Shown one piece after another: positions 1-10,482 of a DNA stretch of 64,000 nucleotides; the first letter of the stretch is position 1; each line of letters begins with the position of its first letter. The stretch is taken from contig JAEHOE010000094.1 of NCBI GenBank assembly GCA_016858145.1, positions 1-64,000 on the forward strand. The letters are read 5' to 3'. The stretch is from Edaphochlamys debaryana. Lineage: Eukaryota; Chlorophyta; Chlorophyceae; Chlamydomonadales. Below the pieces are notes generated by a model. That model was given only the letters and a program-made list of their open reading frames with translations, ran no database searches and had not been told where the DNA came from. The position numbers were made by a program, and so were the translations under genes.

Positions 1-3000
1 CCCCTCCACACCTGGCCGTTTTTGCCGCCGGATGCAGTCACGACCACCAGCCGACGCTCCCTGCGCAGTTCCCCGCTCGCAATCGGCAGGCAACGTCGCC
101 GTCGTCGCATCGCTGGGGCGTCTGTGCCTCCTGCTCCGGAAGCACAAGTTCCAGATCGTACAATCTGTGCATCCGTCAGCCACGCCGGCAGCTGACCTGG
201 TCTCGGCACCTCGCCGGCGGCACCGCCGGCAGCACCGTCCGTGGCGACAATGCCCACCGCACAGCGTGTGTGCCTGTTCTAGGCTGGCCGCCGGGCGCAG
301 GCTGCCCCCCTCGCCCACCTCCGTCCCTCAACTGTCCGTACGTGCCGGTCGCCGCCGCCGCCGTAGTCGCCGCCGCCGTCGCCGCCGTCGCCACCGCCGT
401 CGCCGTCGTCGCCGCCGCCGCCACCGCCGCCGCCGTAGTCGCCGCCGTGGGTGGTTCTTGACGTACGGGGTCGGCGCCATCGCGGCCGCGGAGGAAGACC
501 TCGCGAAGCATACGCGCGACCTCGGGGTCTCGCGTGGCGACCGCCTCCCACAACAGGCACCGCGGGATGCTGCCGTCCTCGTGCTGCTCACGCCATTCTC
601 GCAGGGCGTCTTCGTCGATGGGGAGGTGGTCGTTGCACTCGCGAAGGAATGCGACCCACGCTACGATCGCCGACGTCCGCAACCGTAAGCGGCGTCGCGC
701 GCTGCAGCTGACGGACCATGTGATCTGCGTTCACCACGCGTCGATGGGGACGATCGTGATGGTGTCGCCGAGGTCTTCGGGAGACCGCGGGATGGCTTGC
801 AACCAAGTGCTCGAACGGCGGGTTGGCGATGGCAATGCCGTGGACGGTGACGGTGCGCGGCTGGACCTCTCGAGGCATGTACGGCACGCGGACGGGGTAG
901 ATATGCTGCTGCACACGGCCCATGCCCAGCACATGACGCTCCATCATGGTCAGCGGCGGCAGGTGGGCGGGCACGTCGCCGCCGTCGAGCCGGGCCAAGC
1001 AGAAGGCCGGGATTCGTCCTCCTGCAGCCACGGCAAGCAACAGGCATCATATCACTTCCGCTTCGCAACAGGACCACCCAGGTGCTGCATGCTGCCCTTG
1101 TCGCACCTTCAAGCCCCGCGAGGCAGGTGTTGCACATCGTCAGCTCCAGGCCCTCCTCCGTGCGGCGAGCCGTGCGGTTGGGCGAGTCGGCAGCATCGTC
1201 AACACGGAGGCAGAACGCCGCCAGGTACCGAGACGGATCGGTCGTGTCGGGACGTGGCAGACGGTCTGCCCGCGGGCCAAACGTCTCCAGCGACCTCACC
1301 GCGACGGTGTCGGGCAGTTCCGGTTCCTCTGCCGGCGCGCCCGCGTCAGCCTCCATGGCCTCGGCGGCCGCCTCGTCGGCGCCGTCAGCGTCGTCGGCGC
1401 CATCGTCAAGCCCTCGTCGGGCCTCGTCAGCGGCTGCCCTGTCGGCGCCATCGGTGGTCGCGGCGTCCGCGACCGCAGCGGCGGCGGCATCGTCGGGCGC
1501 GTCGGGGGGCACGCCTGCCGCGGCTGCCGTGACGTCGGCAGCCTGCTGAGCAGCGGGATCGAATCCATACGCGCCCGTCTGGAGCACCCCGTTCACCATA
1601 GCTGGTTGCTTGGCCGCCGGCAACGCCCGCGGCGCTGGCTCTGCCCTCGGTCCTCGCCTCGGCTCCAGCCAAGCCTGCCGGAAGCCCACCGGTAACGGCG
1701 GCGGGGTCGCCGCCGGCTCCGGCACCACCTCGCCGCCCACCGTCACGGTCGAGCACGGAAGCCAGGCCACTACGTGCGCCGGTCGCAGCACCGCTAGTGT
1801 GCTCGCGATGTCTGCCCGCAGGAGCTGCACGTTCGGCACGTCGGATACGCGGACCCACTTGGCCTCCGCCTCCGACTTCATGCACGAACAGCAGGCACAC
1901 ACCCTTGATGGCATGTGCGTCCGAACGTAGTCCGCCATCTTGTAGGCCGCGTCCATCTGCACCTCCAGCGGTATCCCTGGCATGCTCTCGCCAGGCGGAT
2001 AGTCCTTGATGCTCGATCGCTACCCAAAGAGGTTATCAGTCAGGTATGCGGCCGTGCAGCAGGTCTCGGGTTCATTCTCCTGACGGTATGGCCAGCGACA
2101 GGCGTCGAGCATATCGCCCGCCACAGTCCGTATCGGCTTGGCGGGGTCGTCGGCGTTGCCGGGGGCGGGCGTGTCGTCCGGTTCTCGACATACCGCAGCC
2201 TCCGCGTTGGCAGCGTTCTGCGCGAAAGGCAAGGGTCAGATGCACGTTCTTTGCACGCGACCACCCTGCGGCCCGGCGGCTTGCGCTTACCCCGAGTGCC
2301 GCGCGACGCAGCTGCGCGCGTCGGAGGACGTTCTGCGCTTGTCGCTGCAATTCGGCATGTTGTGCTGGCGTCGCTGCCGTTAACGGCTGCGGCACCGCTG
2401 CGCGACGGGCCTGGCGTGCCGCGGTCTGCTCGGGCGTCTCCAACAGCTGTCATAGGCGGCGCCGTGCGTTCTCGAGCGCCAGCCGCTGGTTCCTTTGCTC
2501 CACCGTTTCGGCTGCTCGTTGCTGACGCTGCCGCTCCCACCGCTGGTTCCGCTGCTCCTCCGTTTCCGGTCCTCGCGGCTGGAGCTGCCGCTCCCGCCGC
2601 TTGGTCCGCTGCTCCTCCGTTTCCGGTGCTCGCGGCTGACGCCGCCGCTCCCGCCGCTGGTTCCGCTGCTCCTCCGTCTCTGCTGCTCGCTGCTGACGCC
2701 GCCGCTCGTTGCGGGCTGCGTTGACCCGCATACGTTCGAGCTCCGCATCCTCCACCGCTGCCCCCAGTCGCTGCCATCGTTGCTCCCGCCGTGCGCGGCC
2801 GGCGTTTGCCTGGCCGTCCACGTCCTCATCTGTGTTGGCTGCCGCATCACGCTGCCGCTCGCGTACCGCTGCCTGTTGTTCCCGCTGGGCGGCAAGCCGT
2901 GCTGCCCTCTGGTCTGGCGTTTCGAGCTCCCGTCGCCGTTTGTGGCATGCAGCGCTCGCCGCCCGGCGCTTCGCCTCACGGTCGCGCTGGCGACTGCGTC

Positions 3001-3036
3001 CGCGCGACCGGCCCCGTCGCCCGCCACCGCGGCTGA
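1..3036 (-). pseudogene. Degenerate Helitron N-terminal protein region (coiled repeats plus DUF6570-like domain)
   Basis: Read on the minus strand, the fragments follow one another in the order of a Helitron Rep/helicase N-terminus. First come about four 19-20-residue Arg/Glu/Gln-rich repeats of the type ETEEQRNQRRERR (about 2,940-2,450), the STPR-like repeats found in many Helitron proteins. Next is a Cys-rich stretch containing RVCACCSC and a later CNTCLAGL (1,983-1,090). Then comes IPAFCLARL...LPPLTMMERHVL (about 1,020-930), which resembles the P-x-L-T-x-x-E core of the DUF6570 region, followed by a segment at 682-530 containing DEDALREW. The segments lie in different frames, so several frameshifts are needed. 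Trinucleotide GCC/GTC expansions occur at 345-450. The Rep and helicase domains would lie off the left edge. The family assignment is from remembered domain architecture; a search was not possible. Confidence 0.6.
345..452. repeat. GCC/GTC trinucleotide microsatellite
   Basis: An imperfect run of gcc, gtc and acc triplets. It lies inside the Helitron remnant and gives artificial poly-Arg, poly-Ala or poly-Gly frames on both strands. Confidence 0.85.
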
Positions 3037-3605
3037 GCGCTGAGCGGCACGCTGCCCTGCAGCGCGACGTATCCACGCTTAGGGAGGAGCTCGCTTCCCA
3101 CAAAACCAATGTCTTCGAGGCGTTCACGCTCGCCGACAATGACGTCGACAAAATCTTCAAGGACATCAACCGCGTGGAGCGGATTACCGAGCTGATCGTG
3201 GAGAACACCCCCATGGAGGACCCAGGCCGGCTGCTGCTGCGGGGGGTTTCGGACCAGATGGCCGACCGGCTGAAGTCGGGCGACATGTCAGGCCTGGGCC
3301 CATCAGGCGCCAGCCAGCTTAGCGCGTCAGTCCAGCGGTGCTGGAAGGGTGAGGGGGGCTGGAACGTCGTGCTGGGGGTGACGACCGCACAGCGGGCGGA
3401 GTTCCGCCTGCGGGCTAAGGAGGTGCGGGAGGCGAGCGGGGTGGTGGTGGCGCCCTACCTCACGGCCCTAGGGAGGGCGCTGCGGAAGAAGCGGCAGCCA
3501 GTCTTCGCTAGGCTCCGCACAAAGGGCCTCAAGCCTCGCTGGATCAAAGGGGCGGATATCCTGTACTTAGAGGGGGAGGGGTGGATGCGGCAAGGTTATC
3601 TGTGA
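3037..3605 (+). pseudogene. X-element protein, C-terminal part
   Basis: The open frame contains a heptad-rich segment (ALQRDVSTLREELASH) followed by DNDVDKIFKDINRVERITEL. A Trp/Gly-rich region follows and ends in KPRWIKGADILYLEGEGW. The coiled-coil segment and basic C-terminus resemble a LINE ORF1 or gag-like RNA-binding protein, but no family is recognised with certainty. The 5' end is missing because the element is truncated. The upstream open frame from 2,709 is Helitron sequence read on the wrong strand, so no start codon is assigned. Confidence 0.45.
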
Positions 3606-3851
3606 GCCCGGGGGCATGGTGTGTGGCTGTCCAACCCTTGCGGTCAGTGGCCCACGGACGGGCGGGGACACTTCCCTTGGCGGCTCCCTAGCTGAGGCTT
3701 CGTTGGTGATAGCCGTGGCTCACCGCCCTTGTGGGCTGCTGTTAGGGGGCACCCAGGCTTGCAGGCGGCAAGCCCGTGTGGTCGACCAGCCGGTCGGAGC
3801 GTTCTGCGCTTAGACCCCCTCGAAGGGGTCCCTCATTGTAACCACCGATGA
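3037..3851 (+). mobile_element. Retroelement X, copy A (5'-truncated, keeps the empty L1 site)
   Basis: This is nearly identical to 5,110-5,584 joined to 12,146-12,485. It starts abruptly at GCTGAGCGG next to Helitron sequence. It encodes the C-terminal about 190 residues of the X protein up to a stop at 3,603-3,605 and then a 3' UTR. The 3' end has a GACCCC/GGGGTC hairpin followed by TTGTAACCACCGATGA. The site CGCTAG at 3,506-3,511 is uninterrupted here, whereas copy B carries an L1 insertion at that point. The 3' boundary is the same as in copy B and is followed by the same tRNA-Val unit, so copies A and B look like products of a segmental duplication. Confidence 0.75.
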
Positions 3852-4772
3852 CTGCCGCGAGCCTTTCCCTCCTGCTCGACCTCCTCCTCCTCCTGCCAGC
3901 ACTGCTGCGGCTTGCTTCCTCTCCTCACGGACACCTGCGGCGGGCGCTCTCGCAGCGCTTCTCCTTTTCCGGCGGGCTCAGCGGAGGCGCGGCGCGGGCG
4001 CGACGTGGGTTGTGTGTGTGGGGTGTTGGGTGTGTGTTCCTTGGTGTTGGTTTCATCGATCCGTTCCGTATGAGATCGAGTCGTCGTGGTGTAGTTGGTT
4101 ATCACATTCGCCTCACACGCGAGAGGTCTCCAATTCGATCCTGGACGACGACATCTATTGCGCCCCTGCGCGCTCCGAGGCCCCCTGGGGCTCGCCCTCC
4201 TCCTGCCTGCTCCTCCTGCCCTTCCCCTCCGTCGCCCTCCTGAGCCTCCTCGACCACTTGGTCGGGCGGGGCCTGGGTTGTGATGAAAGGCCGGGTTTTG
4301 CTGATCTGTGTCTCGTGCGAAGGCTGCACAGAAGGCTGACAGGAGAATGGAGAGCTGGGGCACGCAGCACGTGACCAACTGTTGGGAGAAGACGCGTTGG
4401 GGTGTGGAGGATCGTCTGAGCGCATCCATCCTTCCCCCGCTTCCTCCGGCCGCCGCCCAGCCCTTCAATCGGCACTTGCCCCCAAGCCTGCTCACGCATG
4501 CAGAAAGCTTTGTTGCGAGGCATGGACGGGACAGAGCTGACCAGCTGTGCAGGCAAGGATTACTCGCGTCCACGGCGGCGGCACGGCCCCCTCCCCCTCT
4601 CCACCCCCCCGCATTGACGCTGCCGCCAGCACTGCTTGGCCCGGGCCTTGCCAAATCCTCCACTCACTTGACCTAGCTAGCGTTGCCGGAGCTCAGGCAA
4701 GCGGGTGTGGGGGCGGCTTGGGTGTTGAGGCTGACCCTCTCCCCTCCTTCCCCGCCCTCACCCCCCTGCCGC
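3852..4772 (+). repeat. tRNA-Val tandem unit, copy 1
   Basis: A unit of about 0.9 kb that begins CTGCCGCGAGCC, carries the tRNA-Val(CAC) sequence at its centre and ends CCCCCCTGCCGC. It recurs at 12,486, 13,379 and 14,295. Apart from the tRNA no gene is apparent. The open frames in it are chance frames repeated with the unit. Confidence 0.85.
4080..4153 (+). tRNA. tRNA-Val (CAC), copy 1, with T-stem defect
   Basis: A cloverleaf of 74 nt. The acceptor stem GTCGTCG/CGACGAC has seven perfect pairs, the A box is TGGTGTAGTTGG, and the anticodon loop CTCACAC has anticodon CAC for Val. The discriminator is A. The T arm reads TCCAA-TTCGATC-CTGGA, so the nearly universal G53-C61 pair is an A-C mismatch and the B box is altered. 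No T-run terminator follows closely. It may be weakly expressed or a pseudogene. Confidence 0.75.
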
Positions 4773-4812
4773 AATACACACCACGCGTAGGACCTAGCCC
4801 TACGGTAGCCGC

Positions 4813-5584
4813 CATGTCTCGCTCCTACGGAAGGAATTGGCTACACAACATTGGCACACCAGCCGAGCAGGCGGCTCACCGGAAGGCTAGGGCCAAAGCG
4901 AGAGCTGAGCACAAGGCTCGCGAGGCGGAGCGAGCTGAGGGCGAGGCTGCCATGTGTCCCGAGGCGAAGCGGATTCAGGACGACTTTGTGGCGCTCCTGG
5001 ATTCGGTGCTAGAGAAGCTGCGCTGCATTCACTCGCCCGCTCTGAGGGAGGGTATCGTCCACGCGGTCAACGAGCTGGCCGCCAAAGTCCGCGACGAGCT
5101 GCGGGCAAGCCGCTGAGCGGCACGCTGCCCTGCAGCGTGACGTATCCACGCTTAGGGAGGAGCTCGCTTCCCACAAAACCAATGTCTTCGAGGCGTTCAC
5201 GCTCGCCGACAATGACGTCGACAAAATCTTCAAGGACATCAACCGCGTGGAGCGGATTACCGAGCTGATCGTGGAGAACACCCCCATGGAGGACCCAGGC
5301 CGGCTGCTGCTGCGGGGGGTTTCGGACCAGATGGCCGACCGGCTGAAGTCGGGCGACATGTCAGGCCTGGGCCCATCAGGCGCCAGCCAGCTTAGCGCGT
5401 CAGTCCAGCAGTGCTGGAAGGGTGAGGGGGGCTGGAACGTTGTGCTGGGGGTGACGACCGCACAGCGGGTGGAGTTCCGCCTGTGGGCTAAGGAGGTGCG
5501 GGAGGCGAGCGGGGTGGTGGTGGCGCCCTACCTCACGGCCCTAGGGAGGGCGCTGCGGAAGAAGCGGCAGCCAGTCTTCGCTAG
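4813..5584 (+). pseudogene. X-element coiled-coil protein (frameshifted and split by L1)
   Basis: ATG at 4,813 opens a 101-aa basic, Ala/Glu-rich frame (MSRSYGRNW...) that ends at 5,114-5,116. The homologous downstream part continues in the +1 frame from about 5,112 (AERHAALQRD...). One base has therefore been gained or lost near the AGCCGCTGAG sequence. The second part runs into the L1 at 5,585 and resumes at 12,146 with LRTKGLKPRW up to the stop at 12,237-12,239. The whole product would be about 290 residues, with a coiled coil in the middle and a basic, Trp-containing end. An RNA-binding ORF1-like role is a guess. Confidence 0.45.
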
Positions 5585-5773
5585 GGGATGCGATGGTTAC
5601 AGCAGGAACCGCCTCCAGAAGGGGAGGGGTTGAGCGAGAGCGCCACCTACTGGGTGTGCCACCTGCACACCGACACCCACGCAACGTGACTGACTTTCGG
5701 TCGTCACACCACGTTGCTAGGGTCGGGCCCGTAGAGCCCCCCTCAGTACTATTCCACTAATTCCGCTGTGCCT

Positions 5774-6052
5774 TTAATCATCGTCAATCAAGGCCAGGAC
5801 GCCTGGGGGCTCCTGCACAGTCAATCTGCCACCTGAGACTCGCAGGAAAGGGTGGTCCGCCGGTATTGTCTCCCAGCCACTTGGTGGCCTGAGCGCAGCA
5901 AAAGAGTGAAGCGCTCCCCAAAACTCAGCTGACACCAACACACGTCCACGGTTCAGCACCCCGAGGCGATTCCCATTCTCCCTTGTCGCGTATAGATATC
6001 GGCGTCCCTTCTCCATGGCTGTCGTGGCTGCAAGACACACCACATCCCACAC
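5774..6052 (-). pseudogene. L1 ORF2, last C-terminal segment (frameshifted)
   Basis: The frame VWDVVCLAATTAMEKGRR continues the ORF2 product from the segment that stops at 6,060. Shifting one base near 6,065 joins the two without a gap. It ends in ALIDDD with a stop at 5,774. It contains no recognised domain beyond the usual LINE C-terminal tail. Confidence 0.6.
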
Positions 6053-6059
6053 TCTCTGG

Positions 6060-7616
6060 TCAACTCCCTCCGTTGGTCGAGGCCAGCCAAAGATTGAACC
6101 GGCGAAGTGGCCAGGTCCATGGCATGCCCTGCTCGCCCCCTAGACACGCGCACATCTCATCAACCAGGCCCTCAGCCAAGTAGCATTTCCAAAAGTGGTG
6201 CAATCTGTCCCCTCCGTGCATCGCAATCTCACATGGGCACGTGGCCGTTCCTTCATGTGCCGAAAAGCCAGTAAAGCCGTTGAGCGCCAAGCGCCAGAAA
6301 GCTTCCTTCCACACGTTCTCCCAGCGCAGGGCCCACAGCCTGCGCAAGGTGGCTTGTAGGTCCAACAGGTCTGACTCGTCCCCTACCCCACCACTCAGCG
6401 CCTCTGCCACAAAATTCAAATGCTTGCCTTTCACATACTCAAAAGCAGGCTCCATCTGCAGGGCCGTGGCCAAGCTCACCGACAGCCTAGCCGCTGACAC
6501 AAGCGTCTGTCCGATCCGCCAACCTATGCATCCCAAGAGTTCTTTCCATGCCTCCTCCTCTGGGCAGGCCAAGTCCGGGTTCTCTTCCACCTCCGTTGCT
6601 GCTTGCACCCACGGTACGGGAATATGGCCCATCAAGCTATCGATCCTCCCTAGGAGCGCAGGGCCATTGCGTAGCGCTGCGGGTAGAGACTCATACCCCC
6701 CTCGTCCCCACAGACCAACTACGATGTTCTCTTTCACCTTCCTTGAGCACTCGCTCCTAGCCATCGGTGGCAGCCTGCCCCCCTGGGCTCCACTGAGCCC
6801 CGCCCTTGCTCCCGCCCCTGCCCTATAGGCTCTTACTAGTTGGCCAACAGTCCTCAATTCATTGATACCCATCAGGTCCGCATACATGCTTTCCAGCCCC
6901 CCACGGCCCGCTGCTGCGGGTCTGAGGGCCGGATTACCCCATACTGGCGCGCTGTGTACCCACGGCCCCACCGCGGGGCTCTTGATCAACTCAACCCGGG
7001 GGAGATGAAGGAGTGCCCCCGTTATCATGTTCAGCGTCGGGCAGGGGCTGTTTGCCGTGGTCCCCAGCACCTTGGTGGCGGCGTTGGGGCCTGCCCGCTG
7101 GGCTGTGAAGAGGCAGAGGGGGTGTACGGCCGGGTGCGTTCGTCGGAGGAGCTCCATTGCGACCGTCGGCCACACTGGCCTGAAGCGGAGGAGGTTCGGG
7201 CAGCTGCCCAGCACGCAGCGTGTCGCCAGCACCGCTTGTCGGGCCCGTACGTGTTCTACCACCGGGAGGAGGCCGAGCCCTCCGTCCTCCGGGGGGACGC
7301 ACATCGCCTTGTAGCCTATCCCCGGTAGGCGAGCGTGTGGGTTACTGGCGTGTGCCGCCGGCGTCATGCTGCGGTCCACCATGGCTGCGACCGTGCTGCA
7401 GAGTCGCTGCAGCTCGGGCGGGGGGGGGAAAGCGAATTCCAGGTGGTACAGGACCTTGGAGATTGCGTAGCCAGAGGCCGTCGACGCTCTCCCAAAGGCT
7501 GAAAGATTCAGGGACACCAGCTTGGTTAGAGCCGAGTAGACTCCATCCAGGGCGATGGCCGGCTTGCACAGGGCGGCGGTGTTGGCGACTGTTACCCCCA
7601 GGGTCTTGGCCTTCAC
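6060..7616 (-). pseudogene. L1 ORF2, RT thumb and C-terminal region
   Basis: This frame has the post-RT hallmarks of chlorophyte L1-type ORF2. They are KTLGVTV at the start, KVLYHLEFAFPP, the PPEDGGLGLLPVVEHVRARQ motif, and a distal Cys/His cluster CPCEIAMHGGDRLHHFWKC (C-x1-C-x10-H-H-x3-C). It is separated from the RT core by a one-base frameshift near the C6 run at about 7,637, just after the proline-repeat expansion. A second frameshift at about 6,065 cuts off the tail. Confidence 0.75.
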
Positions 7617-7635
7617 GACGGTTCGCAGTGAGGTA

Positions 7636-10458
7636 TCAGGGGGGTGGCGGTGCGGGCGGCAGGCCGGGCGGCGGCTCAGGCGGCGGCGCGGGCGGCAGGC
7701 CAGGCGGCGGCGCGGGCGGCAGGCCAGGCGGCGGCGCGGGCGGCGGCTCAGGCGGCGGCGCGGGCGGCAGGCCAGGCGGCGGCGCGGGCGGCAGGCCAGG
7801 CGGCGGCGCGGGCGGCAGGCCAGGCGGCGGCGCGGGCAGCAGGCCAGGCGGCGGCGCGGGCGGCAGGCCAGGCGGCGGCGCGGGCGGCAGGCCAGGCGGC
7901 GGCGCGGGCAGCAGGCCAGGCGGCGGCGCGGGCGGCAGGCCAGGCGGCAGCGCGGGCGGCAGGCCAGGCGGCAGCGTGGGCGGTGGATCTGGTGGTGGGT
8001 CCAGCGCCGGTGCGTGCGGCGGGCGGTGCGGCGGCGCGGGCGGTGGGCCGGGCAGCGGCGCGGGCAGCGGCGCAGGCGGTGGGATCAGGCCGACGGGGAG
8101 CAGCTCCGACTTGCTGGCGTTCAGGCGTTGTCCACTTGCTTGCGCAAAGGTCTCCATGGCTGCAGCGAAAGCGGCGGCTGTGTTGGGTCGCAAGAATTGC
8201 GTGTAGTCGTCTGCGTATTGGGAAGCTCGGAGGACAAGCTGGCGGCCGTTGGGTGAGAGAGCAATCTGGAATCCCTGTTTAGCAAGCCACGATAGTAGCG
8301 CTTGAGCGGCCGCCAGGTAGAGCAGCGGCGCTAATGGGCAGCCTTGCCGTACCCCTGCTGTTATCTCCAGGTGACCTGATACGTCGCCGTTGACTAGGGC
8401 CGCGGATCTTGTGCCCTGGTGCAGAAGCCGCACCCACGCCAGGAAGCCATTGCCAACCCCCAGCGCTTCCAGGCACTCAAACAGGAAGCCCCGGTCCAGC
8501 GTGTCGTACGCCTTGTGGAAATCTAGGAAGGCCATGAGCCCCTCCTCACCTGCCACTCTTAGCAGCTCTGGTGCCAGCTGCATGAGCATGATGTTATCAG
8601 CAATCCGTCGACCTGACAGAAAGGCGGTCTGCTCGGGGCTGATAATGGCGGCGAAGGCTGGTTGCAGGCGGGCTGCCAGGACGCGGGCCAAAGTTCGGTA
8701 GTCCGTGTCCAGCAGCGTGATGGGCCTATAGTTGGCGGGCTGGGTTGGGTCGCCTGACTTGAAGAAGCACGAAATCACACCGTCAAGAAAGCCACGAGGC
8801 GCTGTACCAGCCGCCATTGCCGCTGAGAACACGGCTGCTAGGATGCTCGAGAACTGCCCGCTATATGCCTTGTACAGCTCCATGGGGATGCCGTCCGCGC
8901 CGGGGGCTTTGCCTTGCGGGGCGGCGGAGATGGCCGCTGCCACCTCCGTCGCAGTCACCGTCGGCTCCCCCATCTTGGTGACTGACTCCTCAGGGCAGTT
9001 GAGCGCTGCCTCCCGAAGCGCCTGGAGCACCTGTGCACGGGCGGTATGGTCAACTGGGCTGGGTGTGCTGACTCGCTGCCAGAAGCGGGCTACGCTGTGT
9101 GCCATCTCGCGGGGGGTGGAGGTGAGGGTCCCGTCAGCTCGACGGAGTGCGCAGATTCGGCGGCAGGCGGCTGGTGGTCGCAGAAGGCGGGAGAGGAGGG
9201 GTGAAGGTCGTTCGCCTGCATGGATCCAGGTGTGGCGAGTCTTCCGAGCTGCCCGTGCTGAGGCCCGGCATGCCGCCCTGGCTGCTGCGCTCCTTGCCGC
9301 AACCGCCTGCGCAGCTGCGGCTTCGTCGCCTGCCTCCACTGCCGCCATGGCGGCTTCGGCTGACTGTGCGGCTGTCTGTTCTGCTGCTGTAGCGCTGACG
9401 GAGCGCTGCTGTGCTATCTGGTTGAGCGCCCGCAGTTCCCTATTAATGCCTGCCTTCACCGCTGGCCACCAGGAGAGCACCTGTCGGCTGTCCGTTGGCA
9501 TCGAGGCACGCTGGGAGTCAATCCATTCGCAGAAGCTCTCGCGCAAGTCGGTGAAGTCAAGGAAATGCATCCTGACCCTCGGCAACCCTTTGCCCGGGGG
9601 CTGGGCGGCGGGGGATGGTGAGAGGCGTAGCAGCACAAGTCGGTGGTCAGCGGGTCTGCCGCACTCAATGCGGCACGATGCCACGTTCGCCGCCAGGTCG
9701 GAGGAGACGTGAAAGCGGTCCAGGCGGGAGGCTCCAGACGGGTAGAAGAAGGTGAAGCTGCGGACGGTTGGGTGGAGGCTGCAGAAAGCGTCCGTAAGCC
9801 CTGGGCAGGCGGCGCTGAAGACCCCCGCCGTTGCTGTGTCCTCTCGCCGGCTGTTAGGGCCAGAGCTGCAGTCGAGTGCTGGGTCCATCACGAAATTGAA
9901 GTCCCCGGCCCACACATGCGTCTCTGCGTTGGCGGCTATTGGTGCTAGCTGCTGTTGGATGAAGAGCCGCTGCTGTGTTGGTTGTCCTGACGGCAGGTAC
10001 GTGCTGAGCAGTGTGAAGGAGTGGCCACCCCACTGCACTGGGACCCGCACCGCGCGCCCATCCTCAGTCGCTGAGTGTGCGCCCGCGACCTGGAGGGCGC
10101 CAGACGTGACCAGCGCCGAGCGCACCAGGATGGCTGTTCCCCCCGCTGCGCCGCCATTGTCCCCCAGCTGCGCTGGCCCCCAGAAGGCCAGCCAGCCACT
10201 CAGCCGCAGAGTGTTGCTTATTGCTTGTATTTGAGTTTCCACACCCGAGATCAGAGCCGCTGTGACTCTGGTCTCTTGGAGGCAGACCACGTCTAGCCGT
10301 TGCTGTGCCCAGAGCCTGAGGTACGCCGACAGGCGCGGTTGGTCCAGGGACTCAGTGCCTGAGGTAAGCCCGCGTACGTTAAGCGAGCCCACCCGAAGCG
10401 GATCACTGGGCTTGGTGGCTGGCCGGCGCCGAGCTGTGCGCGCCTGCCACCACGGCAT
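7636..10458 (-). pseudogene. L1 ORF2, APE endonuclease and reverse transcriptase core
   Basis: An exonuclease-endonuclease-phosphatase domain is at residues about 20-290: GSLNVRGL, CLQETR with the catalytic Glu, WAGDFNFV, and RPADHRLV near its end. The RT follows at about 500-760: GKAPGADGIPMELYK, NYRPITLLDTDYR, LDFHKAYDTLDR with the first catalytic Asp, GVRQGCPLAPLLY, and ASQYADDYTQ with the catalytic YADD. After YADD the frame enters a Pro-rich repeat tract that ends in a stop at 7,636. Together these match an L1-clade ORF2 that nicks target DNA and primes reverse transcription. The start at 10,458 lies 25 bp downstream of the ORF1 stop. Confidence 0.85.
7650..7986. repeat. 24-bp minisatellite inside the L1 RT coding region
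   Basis: About 14 copies of a GC-rich 24-mer (gcgggcggcaggccaggcgg plus four bases). The period is a multiple of three, so it encodes the 8-residue unit PPAPPPGL in the ORF2 frame. It sits between the YADD core and the thumb. Confidence 0.9.
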
Positions 10459-10482
10459 CCGTTAGACGTTGGTCATGTTTAT

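Noticed and set aside
32..688. Arg-rich 218-aa plus-strand frame
   Set aside because: The poly-Arg part is a GCC/GTC microsatellite read in one frame, antisense to the Helitron remnant.
3852..4772. The tRNA-Val unit as a SINE
   Set aside because: Copies are joined head to tail in the same orientation, without tails or target duplications. A tandem gene array explains them better.
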